From contig SCFE01000118.1 of the NCBI GenBank assembly GCA_004352715.1, positions 1,203,638-1,267,637 of the forward strand: a stretch of 64,000 bases of DNA, in the 5' to 3' direction. The notes under the pieces are model-generated. The model was not told the origin of the DNA. It saw only the letters and a list, made by a program, of their open reading frames with translations, and searched no databases. Both the position numbers and the translations under genes were made by a program. Positions 12,230 through 24,600 of this stretch are shown piece after piece (position 1 is the stretch's first letter; every line of letters starts with the position of its first letter). This DNA is from Hofstenia miamia. Its lineage: Eukaryota; Xenacoelomorpha; Acoela.

Positions 12230-12975
12230 TACGAGGGTGAGTCAACTATTATCCGCAATGTGGCTTTAAAAGTTATTTTAATACAAATAGAAAACTTACA
12301 TGTACATTATTTTTTAACATAGTCCCCTTGTTTTTCAATGCACTTGGTCCATCATTGCAAAAGCTTTCTGAAGCCCTTATAAAAGACGGTTTTTTTGGTT
12401 GAGCTGCAAGCCAGGAATGCACCGCTTCTTTTACTGCTTCATCCGAGGTTAATCTACGGCCTCTTAATGCCTGTTTGAGCGGATAAAACAAGTATTAAAC
12501 CCAAATCTGTTGTGGATGATTTCGTAGGCAGAACCATGACCTTTTTGCAGACAATAAGCCCGTTTACCCGTCTGTTCTCCTCATTTGTTACGGTAACTGG
12601 TGGTCCGGCTCCTTCGTCATGCGTAACATTCATACGACCATTTTTGAATTTTTCAATCCATTCATAAGCACTTCGTTGAGACAACACACTGTTCCTGTAC
12701 TGTACAGAAAGTCTTCGATGAATTTCGACTCCTGGTACACCTTCTGACCACAAAAAAACGAATCACTGAATGTTGCTCTTCTTTGGTGCAAACAGAAAGT
12801 GGAGCAGCCATGGTTAACGACATGACAGCCACAATAGAACTGACCTAGTAGCGTCTAATCTGTTCAGGCATAACAACAACAAAACCACGCATGGCGCCAT
12901 CTATTCTTCACGACACTACTACCAACATAACAAGAAATATAACTGCATTGCGGATAATAGTTGACTTACCCTCGT
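12230..12975 (-). mobile_element. Internally deleted mariner element with TA-flanked inverted repeats
   Basis: Both ends carry a 31-base inverted repeat including the TA: left 12230-12260 beginning TACGAGGGTGAGTCAAC, right ending at 12975. They differ at one base, so the ends are well preserved. TA at both outer edges fits the TA target duplication of Tc1/mariner elements. The length of about 746 bp is roughly half of a usual 1.3 kb mariner. The interior keeps the start and the end of a transposase on the minus strand but not the catalytic middle, so it is a MITE-like derivative that could be moved only in trans. It lies in the last intron of the coiled-coil gene. Confidence 0.9.
12307..12811 (-). 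pseudogene. Mariner transposase remnant, catalytic core deleted
   Basis: Translation starts at the ATG complementary to 12809-12811. The N-terminal half has the HTH region typical of mariner transposases: VEIHRRLSVQY, SAYEWIEKFKNGR and VTHDEGAGPP. A frameshift lies near 12755 (a run of T). Further on, GSAYEIIHNRFGFN is readable in another frame. The sequence then jumps to the C-terminal tail (LKQALRGRRLTSDEAVKEAV, then, after another shift, WTKCIEKQGDYVKK and stop at 12307). The DD34D catalytic region is absent. Frameshifts, an in-frame stop and the internal deletion make this non-functional. Confidence 0.88.
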
Positions 12976-15430
12976 ATATACACATCAACATTCCGGTTAA
13001 AAATATTAAGCTTTGCTGTTCCAAAATTTGAAAGTTCTCCAGTATTAAACACACCTTATTTGTCGGCATGCTATAAATATGCCCACATTATTTACAAAAT
13101 GAATATAAAAAAATGATAGATAATATGCAATTTACAGACGTATTTTTTATAAATTCTAAGGTAAATTTTTGTAGACATCCAGCGGTTCACCTCTCTATCA
13201 CGGTTTTATTACTAAATTGTCATTTCCAAGAAGATTGACGAAAAATCTTAATGACACAGTTAACAAAACTCACTATCAAAACGTAGTTTGGAAACCACGT
13301 CACATCTTCAATCTTGATTAATTTCTAGTTGTACGTACTGCATGTTTTCACCAACATACGTAGAATGTGGCGGGGTGGCTGCCAATTTTTCACATAGCAG
13401 CAATGTATGAAATCAGTTTTAATAATTTCCTATCGTTAAAACTGCGCCATTCGACTTTATTCCTATAGCTAATATAAAATAATCGCTATTTGCCACAGGG
13501 GGTAAACTTTTTAAAATATTGGTGGCTTGAATACCTGCATATGTCTGAGCTTTTCTGAATTATTTCTTTATGGTATGCGAAGTATTCTCACAAAATTTGA
13601 AGTCATTTCACCCACCTATCCTCTTTGCTATTGGACAACAATATTTTATATCTGTTGTACAGTAAGGTTTTGTCAACGCAGAAAGCATCATAAAATTTAA
13701 TCCATAGAAAAAGTCCAAAACATCTAAAAATCGTGACCTTCTCACTACCTATTTTTAAAAATGATGATATGATAACCTATCCAAAAGCTTCATTTTGTAG
13801 AGAAAAGATTGCTTTAGTAACGTACAAAGTTTCATGGAAAAATATGTAGTAAAATATTTTTGGTTACGCTCCTGCTTTGTGAGTTTAGCAGACAAAAATA
13901 TCGTGTGGTAAATTTGGTTGTATCTAATGCCAAAAAAAATTTGTATCAATTATTTTTGGACGCTTGTTTTCCTATAAATCTCTTAATTTTTTAAGATTTC
14001 AAACCTACATTCTTAGTTATAAATTACTTTCATACTTTGCAAGTGTTCAAACCGTAGCCACCCGCCCGCCAGATTTCTAGTAGTTTTGTCACTCATCTTA
14101 ACGTAGCTGTATTTAGTCTACTGTTAGTTTAACCTGACTGCTGCTAATACAATTGTGATTTTGAGGTTTATATTTTGTAGGGAGTCAAGACAGTTATGCA
14201 TTGCTTAGCTTCTTTTAGTAATCCTTGAAAAATTTTTTCAACATTTTTTTCACAAGGTTTTGGGTGTTTTTGAACTATTTGAGAATTCCAAAAACTGTAA
14301 GCGGTCGATTCTCATTTTAGACATAAGTTATAATTATCTAAATCAACTAGTTAAAGATTTATGTTTTAATTTATGGCCTGGCTCTTGATGTGCATTAAAA
14401 TTTGAAAATATTTTCTCATTTATTAATCATTCATTGCTTCATACAAAAGCAATTGATTTGAAGATTGTAGAAGGAACTTTAATATCACATTTATATGTAA
14501 ATTCTTTCCTCGTTTATATTGATATGGTATTTCCTCAATGCGTGTTTATTTGATGCTTCCCATCGTTATTTCATACATATAGATCTCTATTTATTGATGC
14601 GTAGCCCTCAGCTTTTGTTGTGAAATGCCTGTGAATATTTTACTGAGGAAACAGGTGATCAATGAAAAGCGAAAATTATTAATGATGCATAGAGGCCTTT
14701 TCTGAATGGAGTTCTTTTGTTGGTTAATTCCTCTTTATTCTAAGTAGTATTTTGCTCACATATACAAAATCTACTTCGCGCTTCAGTGTGAATTGCGAAG
14801 TGTTCATTTTGAATGTTATTCTTCAGTTTTATACTTTATAATTTATTTAGTTTTGCATAATATTTGGCTTAACCCTTTTAGTTAGTTATTTTGTCAAACG
14901 AATTTTAAGTGGATTAACATACATGGATATTTCCACATTTCGTGGGGAAGCTATAAATTCATTTTCGCTTACTAGATTCTCAAAGTATTAGTTGATCCTA
15001 AGTTACCCAGTCAAGTGTAAGGTGTTAAATTTCCTAAATTATTTATTATTGATACAAACACCTAGTGTACGATGTTGTGTTGTGTTTTATTAACATTTTT
15101 TTGTGTCCTTAACACTTTATATGAAATAGCTCATCTTTATACTATACTGTTATAATTTAAAAAAGGAAATTATGATATTTGAAACCACAAATGTAACAGA
15201 AATTTCTAGAAAATGGTTTCGTACTATTTTGTCCAGGTAATTGATATAAAATATAAAAAATTTGTAAACTGAACTATTGCTTCTCATTGAATAAATAAGT
15301 ATGTTCAAGAGTTGTGATAAATTGTGCAAAATCACATTTCATCCTTAAATACCAAAAGACGGGGCTTGAACATTTTTCTCAAACTGTATTTTAAATGATA
15401 TTCATAATTTCTCCATGTATATAATATATA
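12976..15430 (+). other. Intronic AT-rich sequence
   Basis: Part of the intron between exons 4 and 5. I recognise no gene, RNA or transposon here. A phrase at about 13179 (CAGCGGTTCACCTCTCTATCACGG) resembles a hAT terminus, but I found no matching right end. Confidence 0.35.
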
Positions 15431-15439
15431 TATATATAT

Positions 15440-15612
15440 ATGTATTTGTCTATATACTTTGTGGAGCCACCTGCTCTTAAGGCGTTGACAATGCAAACTG
15501 GCATTGACTCCACAAGCTTTTGACAATAATTAGGTTTGATGTCTCGAGTCAAAATGGTTTTAAGCCTTTCTTGCAAATCTTAAGGTGAAGTTGTCTCAAA
15601 GCACAGTTCTTT
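15440..15612 (-). pseudogene. Tc1-like transposase C-terminal fragment
   Basis: On the minus strand one frame reads DLQERLKTILTRDIKPNY, then CQKLVESMPVCIVNALRA, then Gly-Gly-Ser-Thr-Lys-Tyr. This corresponds to the extreme C-terminus of Tc1-family transposases, where a YCQ(K/N)LV(E/D)SMP phrase and a final GG(P/S)TKY are typical. The catalytic DD34E residues lie upstream and are not present, because sequence on that side runs into an AT microsatellite. There is an in-frame stop in the upstream part. This is a dead 3' fragment inside the last intron of the coiled-coil gene. Confidence 0.65.
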
Positions 15613-15652
15613 TCTGTCATTGCTCTAAAATTTATATATATAAACCAGTTGC

Positions 15653-15655
15653 TAG

Positions 15656-15715
<60 letters not shown>

Positions 15716-15740
15716 CATGCATACATGCATACATACATAC
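15653..15740. repeat. AT / ACAT microsatellite
   Basis: Compound simple repeat: (AT)n interrupted by AC, then ATACATGC and ATAC units. Confidence 0.9.
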
Positions 15741-16210
15741 TAGCTTTAAATTTAATGTTTCGACAAAAAATTGTTCCTAAATGTTAAGATATCGGTTTCC
15801 TTACCACAAAGTTTTGCAACATTAAACCCAATCTATATTTTTAAATTCAAATCAGAAAAATAAACTTCAAAATAAATGAATACTTGATTGGTGGTTAACT
15901 CAACTGAATAAACTGATGTTTGATGATTGAAAAAACTTGTTTGTATAAATTGGTCAATTTTATAAGATGGTAGTTTGGATATTGATCTTTCATTTTCAAT
16001 TTTGACTGCCTAGTCTAAGTAGTAGTATACTTCAGGGAAAAATCGTTACAACTTAATTTGTTTTCATAGTATCATAGGCTTCTTAACATATTAACTAGGC
16101 CATTATGATAAATTGTGCAATAAGTAACTAATTGAAAATGAAAACATAAAAATGAAAAGAACCTGCATTTGCATTGATTTAAGACTTATATTTAATTGAT
16201 CTGTTTTTAG

Positions 16211-16258
16211 GGAGCAAGGAAACGGTCTTCCAAGAAAGTTTCTACGAAGATTTTGTAA
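16211..16258 (+). CDS. Coiled-coil gene, terminal exon with stop codon
   Basis: Terminal exon following the strong acceptor CTGTTTTTAG (ends 16210). Phase 0, 15 codons and TAA at 16256-16258. The residues are highly basic (GARKRSSKKVSTKIL), giving the protein a Lys/Arg/Ser-rich tail that could be a nuclear-localisation or microtubule/nucleic-acid-binding tail; this is inference. It is the only phase-0 tail exon with canonical acceptor, stop and downstream poly(A) signals that I found after exon 4. A weaker alternative tail is ATGAAGCATGAAGCTTAG after CTACAG near 11981. Confidence 0.65.
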   Translation, partial: GARKRSSKKVSTKIL

Positions 16259-16282
16259 AATGACTGCTTTTAAGTGTCGTGC

Positions 16283-16330
16283 AATAAATTGTTGATTTTT
16301 AATTTAATTTGATTTAATTTTCTAAATAAA
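16283..16330 (+). terminator. Polyadenylation signals of the coiled-coil gene
   Basis: Two AATAAA hexamers, at 16283-16288 and 16325-16330, lie 25 and 67 bases after the TAA stop of the terminal exon. Either could direct 3' end formation. AATAAA is frequent by chance in such AT-rich DNA, so it is the position right after a plausible stop codon that supports the call. Confidence 0.5.
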
Positions 16331-16924
16331 ATTGATTTACTTTTGTATTACCTCAGCAATTGAATAGAATTCTCTATTAGTTGTTTTACACACAAACATA
16401 TACTTAAAATTCATTATATTGTTCTTCGTATTTTCTAAGTATCAATAGTTATTGCAGACATGAAATGTATGTTCGAAAGCACGTTTTTTGCGGTACGAAG
16501 CAGGCAGCAGTGTTGGTCATATAATGAGGTTTAACAGATTCAATTAACAGAACCTCGAATATATATATATATTTAACCGATCTGTTTGAAAGATTTCTTG
16601 CTAAATTTTCTTGAATAACAGAAAAGAAATGCAAAATTCTTGTGCACACTTTTTGTGAAAATGACGCCTTACGATAAATTCGTTCAAAGGTAAGTGGCGT
16701 AAAATGAGTGTCACTTCACTAGCTAACAAAATTGGTTAATTATGACAATAATAAAACATGCAAAGCGGATTCAAGGACGTCTTAACCAATAAGGTCAAGG
16801 CGTCCATTGGAAAATTTTATTATATATACATATATCTGTTATTTGATCACCTTAAGTTATTGTAGTAAGAAACAATCATTTCAAGCCTTTGAAGAAAACT
16901 TATACAAAGAAATTTGCATGCAAA

Positions 16925-18348
16925 TCAAACAAAAAACTTTATTATTCTGGGTTATTATAACCAAAATTACTGAAAAAATTTAGTGATTTAATTGATATCA
17001 TTAATATGGAAGAAAAGTTCTAAATAAAAATATGCCAACGCCTATCAAGTTTGTTAAGTCTTCTTTGATTGATTTTATCATTACTGACATTAACATATAT
17101 GAAGTTTTGTTACAGAGTTTTTCATATCCGACCACTTAATGATATGTGCAATATTTAACAATATAAAGGGTCAAACAGGTTCACTGATATATTGCGCTAA
17201 AAGATTTTATTCAAAGACTTTAGTAACAATCATTTTTTGAAGGAATTAATCACCTTAAACTGAAATGATTATTACTTTGGCGCAACAGTGGATTAAAAAA
17301 ATAATTTTGATAATCGATAATTTAACAAGTATTTAGCATAAGCTTTGCCCAATTGCAAATATTCAAAAACACAATATAAATAATTTCAACAAAATGTGGA
17401 AGATAGGGATGTCTAAAGAAACGAAAAAATGCATTAGAAAAATGTATAAGGCATAGGCAAATTTTTGTCAACACAAAACGAAAGGCCAACTATGATCATT
17501 ATAAAACATTAGGAAATAAAGCCTCAACAAACTGCAATTTTGTTCTGAAAGCATTTTTACAAAAATCTTTTAATGAAAGAAATCTGTTAAACAAAAGTAA
17601 TTATTTTTTTAAATTTTTTAAATTTTGAAGAAGAAAATGAAATTATTTATATAGTAAATCTTAATGGTGAATGTATTACAAATGAACAAGAAATCTGTAA
17701 TATTTTAAATGAAAGATTTGTGAAACTAGTAATGAATGACAATCTTAAGACAAAGCTTAAGCATTTCTATCATAAGCATCGCAATATTAGAAAACATGAT
17801 GATCTCCATAAACCAAGATATACTATTATTAATTAATTGGAACAAAGCGAAAGGTCATTGTGAATTTTCGCCCTGATTGTTGAAAGGTGCTACAGGTATT
17901 TTATTGGGACCTCTGTGTGACCTATTTAATCAATGTTTGGCACAATCAACATATGTTGATAATTTAAAAATTGTTAAAGCTACACCAATATATATGAAAA
18001 GAAGAAAAGATCTTGCAAAAAATTACTGACCAGTTTTAGTTTTAACAGAAATTTATAAAATATTTGGAAAATTATTATTCAACCAAATAACCTATATGTG
18101 GAACAAAATGAATTAATATAAAAACATTAGATTGGATTTCAAAAATGTACATCTACAAATGATTCTTTTCTTTATGCTATTGAAGACTGGAGATCAAAAT
18201 TAGATAGAAATGAATATATAAATATATAANNNNNNNNNNNNNNNNNNNNNNNNNNNNNNNNNNNNNNNNNNNNNNNNNNNNNNNNNNNNNNNNNNNNNNN
18301 NNNNNNNNNNNNNNNNNNNNNNNNNNNNNNNNNNNNNNNNNNNNNNNN

Positions 18349-18383
<35 letters not shown>

Positions 18384-19098
18384 AGCATCATTAGATAATT
18401 CAAAGGCATTTAATTCAATAACCACTCTATCCTATTGTTAAAGTTAAAGGAAATATATTATTTTAGTAATTCCTTAATAGATTTACTAAATAGTTATTTA
18501 TGTAATAGATACCAGTATGTGAGACATCAAATTTATTAGAACTAAGCAATGAAGTACCGCAAGGATCAGTACTGGGTCCTCTACTATTTAGTTATATGTA
18601 AATGATGTTATATGTAAGTTATACTGTAATGATATTTTGACCTTACAAGAAAATGGCGAAAAAATGCAATCATCCTTTAATAATAATTTGTTAAAACTAA
18701 ATGTTGAAACATCTATTTTAATGGTAATTAAAAATAGAAGAAATGAATCAACATCAAAAATTATTAAGATATGTAGCAACTTCATTCAGGAATCATCAAA
18801 AATGCAATATTTGGGGGTAGTAATTGATAATAAATATAATTTTGAAGATAAGGTAAATAATATCATAAAGAAAATGGCGTGTGCTATAAGATCAATTCAA
18901 AAATTTACAAATTTTACACCAGTAGAATGGAGGATAATACTCTTAGTCGAAGAAAGTATTTAAATGGCATATAAACATAATTGTTAACAAAAATAAAAAA
19001 AATCTGTAAATATTTCTAATCATCTAAATCTAAGATCATTACATTTGGAAAAACTAAATATAATAGAAAATTAATGAGGAACGAATTCTTAAATTATT
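16925..19098 (+). pseudogene. Non-LTR retrotransposon ORF2 remnant (endonuclease and reverse transcriptase), copy A
   Basis: Decayed LINE on the + strand with many stops. At about 17025-17170 the end of an apurinic-type endonuclease is readable: MPTPIKFVKSSLIDFIITD, then Ile-Ser-Asp-His-Leu-Met-Ile, the conserved SDH motif. From about 17870 the RT fingers and palm begin (LLGPLCDLFNQCLAQS, PIY.K, NY*PV). After a 119 N gap at 18230-18348, the palm motif EVPQGSVLGPLLF occurs around 18550-18590 and the thumb phrase MQYLGVVIDNKYNFEDKVN at about 18801-18860. The catalytic FADD box is not visible. The segment from 18384 onward is duplicated at 20374. Confidence 0.85.
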
Positions 19099-19350
19099 GA
19101 ATATCGCTATGAAATAAACTAGACTATGGCACAAGAAATGAAAACAATTATACATTATTGAAGAAGTTGAAAAACATGAATATAGGAAAAAGTATCAATT
19201 ATCGGATTAATTATAGAATAAGATGTACAACTCAAGAACAATAAGTGAAAAATATTTATTAATTATATGTAGCTTGTAAATGCAACCAAGAACCATGATT
19301 TACCCAAAATGAATTTTTCCTTCAACATAAATGCTTTTAATTTTAATACA
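19099..19350. repeat. Copy A continuation with a fragment matching a second LINE
   Basis: After 19098 copy A continues with sequence that reads weakly as the LINE C-terminus on + (INYRIRCTTQEQ near 19200, then Cys-x-Cys). The last part, about 19291-19344, matches 21269-21321, which is the minus-strand LINE 3' end. It then enters a 1000 N gap (19351-20350). The order of pieces may be an assembly artefact. Confidence 0.5.
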
Positions 19351-20350
19351 NNNNNNNNNNNNNNNNNNNNNNNNNNNNNNNNNNNNNNNNNNNNNNNNNN
19401 NNNNNNNNNNNNNNNNNNNNNNNNNNNNNNNNNNNNNNNNNNNNNNNNNNNNNNNNNNNNNNNNNNNNNNNNNNNNNNNNNNNNNNNNNNNNNNNNNNNN
19501 NNNNNNNNNNNNNNNNNNNNNNNNNNNNNNNNNNNNNNNNNNNNNNNNNNNNNNNNNNNNNNNNNNNNNNNNNNNNNNNNNNNNNNNNNNNNNNNNNNNN
19601 NNNNNNNNNNNNNNNNNNNNNNNNNNNNNNNNNNNNNNNNNNNNNNNNNNNNNNNNNNNNNNNNNNNNNNNNNNNNNNNNNNNNNNNNNNNNNNNNNNNN
19701 NNNNNNNNNNNNNNNNNNNNNNNNNNNNNNNNNNNNNNNNNNNNNNNNNNNNNNNNNNNNNNNNNNNNNNNNNNNNNNNNNNNNNNNNNNNNNNNNNNNN
19801 NNNNNNNNNNNNNNNNNNNNNNNNNNNNNNNNNNNNNNNNNNNNNNNNNNNNNNNNNNNNNNNNNNNNNNNNNNNNNNNNNNNNNNNNNNNNNNNNNNNN
19901 NNNNNNNNNNNNNNNNNNNNNNNNNNNNNNNNNNNNNNNNNNNNNNNNNNNNNNNNNNNNNNNNNNNNNNNNNNNNNNNNNNNNNNNNNNNNNNNNNNNN
20001 NNNNNNNNNNNNNNNNNNNNNNNNNNNNNNNNNNNNNNNNNNNNNNNNNNNNNNNNNNNNNNNNNNNNNNNNNNNNNNNNNNNNNNNNNNNNNNNNNNNN
20101 NNNNNNNNNNNNNNNNNNNNNNNNNNNNNNNNNNNNNNNNNNNNNNNNNNNNNNNNNNNNNNNNNNNNNNNNNNNNNNNNNNNNNNNNNNNNNNNNNNNN
20201 NNNNNNNNNNNNNNNNNNNNNNNNNNNNNNNNNNNNNNNNNNNNNNNNNNNNNNNNNNNNNNNNNNNNNNNNNNNNNNNNNNNNNNNNNNNNNNNNNNNN
20301 NNNNNNNNNNNNNNNNNNNNNNNNNNNNNNNNNNNNNNNNNNNNNNNNNN
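19351..20350. other. Assembly gap (1000 N)
   Basis: Exactly 1000 N, probably a default for unknown size. ORFs predicted across it are meaningless. Confidence 0.95.
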
Positions 20351-20373
20351 TATATATATATATATATATATAT

Positions 20374-21065
20374 AGCATCATTAGATAATTCAAAGGCATT
20401 TAAATCAATAACCATTCTATCCTATTGTAATTCCTTAATAGATTTACTAAATAGTTATTTATGTAATAGATACCAGTATTTGAGACATCAAATTTATTAG
20501 AACTGAGCAATGAAGTACCGCAAGGATCAGTACTGGGTCCTCTACTATTTAGTTATATGTAAATGATATGTTATATGTAAGTTATACTGTAATGATATTT
20601 TGATCTTACAAGAAAATGGCGAAAAAATGCAATCATACTTTAATAATAATTTGTTAAACTAAATGTTGAAACATCTATTTTAATGGTAATTAAAAATAGA
20701 AGAAATGAATCAACATCAAAAATTATTAAGATATGTAACAACTTCATTCAGGAATCATCAAAAATGCAATATTTGGGGGTAGTAATTGATAATAAATTGA
20801 ATTTTGAAGGTAATGTAAATAATATCATAAAGAAAATGGCGTGTGCTATAAGATCAATTCAAAAATTTACAAATTTTACATCAGTAGAATGGAGGATAAT
20901 ACTCTTAGTCGAAGAAAGTATTTAAATGGGATATAAACATAATTGGTAACAAAAATAAAAAAGAAATAATCTGTAAATAATTCTAATCATCTAAATCTAA
21001 GATCATTATATTTGGAAAAACTAAAAATAATAGAAAATTAATGAGGAACGAATTCTTAAATTATT
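20374..21065 (+). pseudogene. LINE reverse transcriptase fragment, copy B
   Basis: Near-identical to 18384-19098: same EVPQGSVLGPLLF palm phrase and MQYLGVVIDNKLNFEGNVN thumb phrase. Copy B lacks about 31 bases present in copy A after CCTATTGT, and has scattered substitutions. It ends abruptly after TTAAATTATT at 21065, where an opposite-strand LINE begins with an AAGAT repeat; copy A continues past the same point. Both copies start at an (AT)n tract next to an N gap. Non-functional. Confidence 0.82.
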
Positions 21066-21679
21066 AAGATAAGATAAGATAAGATAAGATATTTTTTATT
21101 CAGATAATATTTTCAATTACAAAACTGGTTATTATCTGAATAGCGTCAAGAATGATAACAAATAACTATATTTACAAAAAAAATAGGACTACAAAATCTG
21201 TTCTGTTCAGGCTATGGAAATTAATTGCGCGTTATTGTATAATCTTTATTGTAAAATTTGAATCCTAACCATGATTTACCCAAAATGAATTTTTCCTTCA
21301 ACATAAATGCTTTTAATTTTCTTTTAAGCGTAATTGCACTCTTAATCATTTTAATTTCACTTGGTAATCGATTCCAATTGCGAATTGCAACATTAATAAA
21401 AGACTGTTGCTTGATTTTTTTACGAAATTTAATGCTAGTATAATGATTAGTTCTTATATTGCGCTTATGAAAAAAGTTTGGAAATGATATTGAATTATAA
21501 GGAGGTAATTGATTTGTTATTTTAAAAAACTTTATCAAAATATTAAAAATAAAGAGTTGATTTGGAAACAGCAAAGATGACAAAATGTAATTTCTTGTTT
21601 TGGAGCAGTTTTTCTGACAAACATTCAATGCCCATTTTAATTGTATTGTAAGTTTTTTTACTAATGATTCATTTAAGCT
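21066..21679 (-). pseudogene. LINE C-terminus and 3' end with (ATCTT)n tail
   Basis: Minus-strand ORF from about 21678 to 21221 with the C-terminal region that follows the RT in CR1/Jockey-like LINEs: LFIFNILIKFFKITNQLPP, FFHKRNIRTNHYTS, then AIRNWNRLPSEIKMIKSA and a basic end KRKLKAFML. The WN.LP.EI phrase near the C-terminus is characteristic. The 3' untranslated part runs to 21091 and ends in five ATCTT units (seen as AAGAT on the + strand, 21066-21090), a microsatellite-type tail typical of CR1/L2-group elements. It is 5'-truncated at an (AT)n tract near 21680, which contains a single N. It sits at the breakpoint inside RT copy B. Confidence 0.78.
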
Positions 21680-21699
21680 NTATATATATATATATATAA

Positions 21700-24600
21700 T
21701 GCCAATGTAGAAGAGATACTAATTTTTTAAAAGCAGACAATGTGAAGTGTACACGAATTTTTGTCGTGGCTTTTGTTTTTTCTCAATAAATAGACTTCCA
21801 CGTTGCTTTTTTTTACATTTCACAGCAGTTGTTCAATATTTTAAATACAAACTTTTACGTTATAGAATTTTTACTCATATGTAAGTTGAAAGCAATTATG
21901 GTTTAAAGGGATAATACAAATTAGTACCAGTAATCTTTATATTAATTAAATATCGCTTTTATCTAAATAGTCAGTTTACACTTAACCTAAGACTATAATT
22001 TGAAATGCATCAACAGTTCTAGTTTCAGAAAGATTATATTCAATCTAGGTTATTTGCTCAACCTTACTATGAAATGAATCCACCAATTTAGAAGCGCATA
22101 ACTAGTGAAAGTCAGCTTCGAAGCATTTATAGTAGCCCTCCTAAATCTACAAGGGATTCATTCATACTAACCTCAGCAAGAATTTATTACATGCCATATT
22201 TGAATATGAGACACTGCTAATTATTGCGAAATTACTAAATACTTAAGTTACATACTAAATTTTATCACCTTTAGTGCCTTAACCTTAAAAAATATTGAAA
22301 TTTTAAAAATAGACAATGACATTTGCTAATTGCATACTGTAGACGCAAGATGGCACTCCAAACTTAACAATTTTACAATTTTAGATCATTTTAGAGTTTT
22401 ACTTGCCAATGATTTCTAGGCATGCTTTTTGAAAACTTCCTATAAAATAAATATACACAAAATTTATATGGACAACTAACTAACATACATTTTAAATTTA
22501 AAGAATTTTTTTCAAATTTTAAGTTTAGATGAATAAACAAAACATGCAAGGAAAGCAGACCCGTGCACTACACCTGCAACTTTTAAACACTTATATGTAA
22601 TAGAATAAATAAAAATTATAAAGTGTGAAAGAGCTCCGGCTACCATTAAAGTTAACCATTTGGGTATACTTATCACTGTCAAAATGTCAAAAATAGTAAT
22701 AAGGGAACTGGTCTCTTTGAAATTTAAAAAAAACCGCAAATGCTTTTTCCAAAATAGATCTGGCAAGAGGAAATTCGCAGATAGATAAAAACGTGATTTC
22801 CTTTATTTACTGTACTGTGATACTAATCAATTTGTTTGCCATCAACTTAGAAATGTGTCTGTTCATTTTATGTATAAGTACGTAGCTAAAAAGTCGTATA
22901 TTTCAAAAATCATATATGCTGATGAGAAGCCAACAAGAATCTTATATATGAATCACATAACATAAGCATATATGCTTAATAGTAGCAGACTTCAATTTCA
23001 AATCTACGTTGGGAATTTGAATTTTCTTTATACAACATTGATTCATAGACAGTATAAGTGTTCTTAATAGATATGCAGTGCACTGACTAAGTTTTTCCAA
23101 ATTTCAATCGTATTTGACTTGTTAGTCCAGCGCAACTCCGAACTCTGAATTAATATTTGCTTTTTTAAATTCACTATTACAGTTAAGCAATGACATTTTT
23201 ACAATCATAGTAATCTCTTTGTTATCTTCATAGAGGAACCTTTAATTTCATGGAATGGTGATTTACCTAAACACCATTAATAAATCAAATATACAATGAC
23301 AGCAACTTAAATCAGATCTCCAATGTTTCTCTTGGTCTCTAATCCATCATGAAAAGTTAGGTAAATGAGATCATCTACATTTATATTATATTATATTAAT
23401 AACTTCACCGCAGATGCAATACAATTTATTTGGATCATTTTTAAGCCAACCGACATGAGCTTTTAAAACTTATACTAATTGAGTCAAAGATTTTATATAA
23501 TTAATTGAGCAGCTACTTGCTTACATTATCATACAATCATAATCAATGGTAGATATAAGAAAATGTGAGAAACGATTTATAATTGTAGAATCCCATCAAA
23601 ATCATTGTAAAATAATGGAAAGCTGTAATGCTTGAGATAAATGTAATTATAAGTATATCTACAGGTGAATATCAATGGGAAATGAAACATATCAAAGATT
23701 TTACGCAGACGTATTGTTGCTGATTGTCGAGTTTTTATTCGTTTCTATAAAACTAGACTATTATATGGAACTCCACTTAGAAATGGATTAATTCTTCTAA
23801 TATGAATGGTTTTGATTTATTAGATTTTTGTTTGAGTAAAGTAAAGGCTTACAAAAAAACTAAAACCATACTTATAACAGCATCATCAAATTTTGTTTAG
23901 TACGTTGAATATTGTTTTATATCAGCTTTTTATGGGGTTTTGACTAAATTATTAGTTATTGCAAAAATACAAATGTAACAGATTTTAACAGACATTTAAT
24001 AGTTTGGTAAACCATTCACTTTAAATGCTTATCAATAAGTATCCACTTAGCCACAGATCACAACATAGAATGTAACATAAACCGAAAAAGGACTATGCTA
24101 AAGCGCTAGTTTTACAAGAATATATGAAGTGAAACTAGGGAAATTCTTTATATGAGTAGGAGAATATTTATTGAAATTATTAATTCATTAATTTCAATGC
24201 TTTTAAATTAAATGAGACTGCTTAAAATATAATTTATTGTGATTTTGAGTTCAAATTTATAGTTATGGCAAAGGCTTTGCATGGAAATATATTTTTGCAA
24301 TAGTGCAAAAAACCTATGCCCAATGATGGGCTTTGGGTAATTTATGCAATTAATTTACAAAAGCACATTCGTTTTTCAACGAATTCACATATGATATGTT
24401 TATCTATAACGATGAATAGAAAAATACAGAAAAAAATATCAAGTGAAACTTTTTGTTTGTAATTTGGTTGAATACAACTTATGATTAGATACTTTTTAGT
24501 CTCTGCTCCATTCAAAAATACTAAATAATAATAATAAAGATTTTTTTTTGCCATGATGCAATTCAAATCAACGTTACAAAAAGAGTTACAGTAATAGAGG

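Noticed and set aside
13179-13205. hAT-like terminus CAGCGGTTCACC
   Set aside because: No matching inverted end or 8-base duplication found.
15549-15734. ORF encoding Tyr-Ile repeats
   Set aside because: Translation of an AT/ATAC microsatellite.
22512-22766. 84-codon minus-strand ORF with hydrophobic stretches
   Set aside because: Hydrophobicity follows from T-rich codons; no family resemblance seen.
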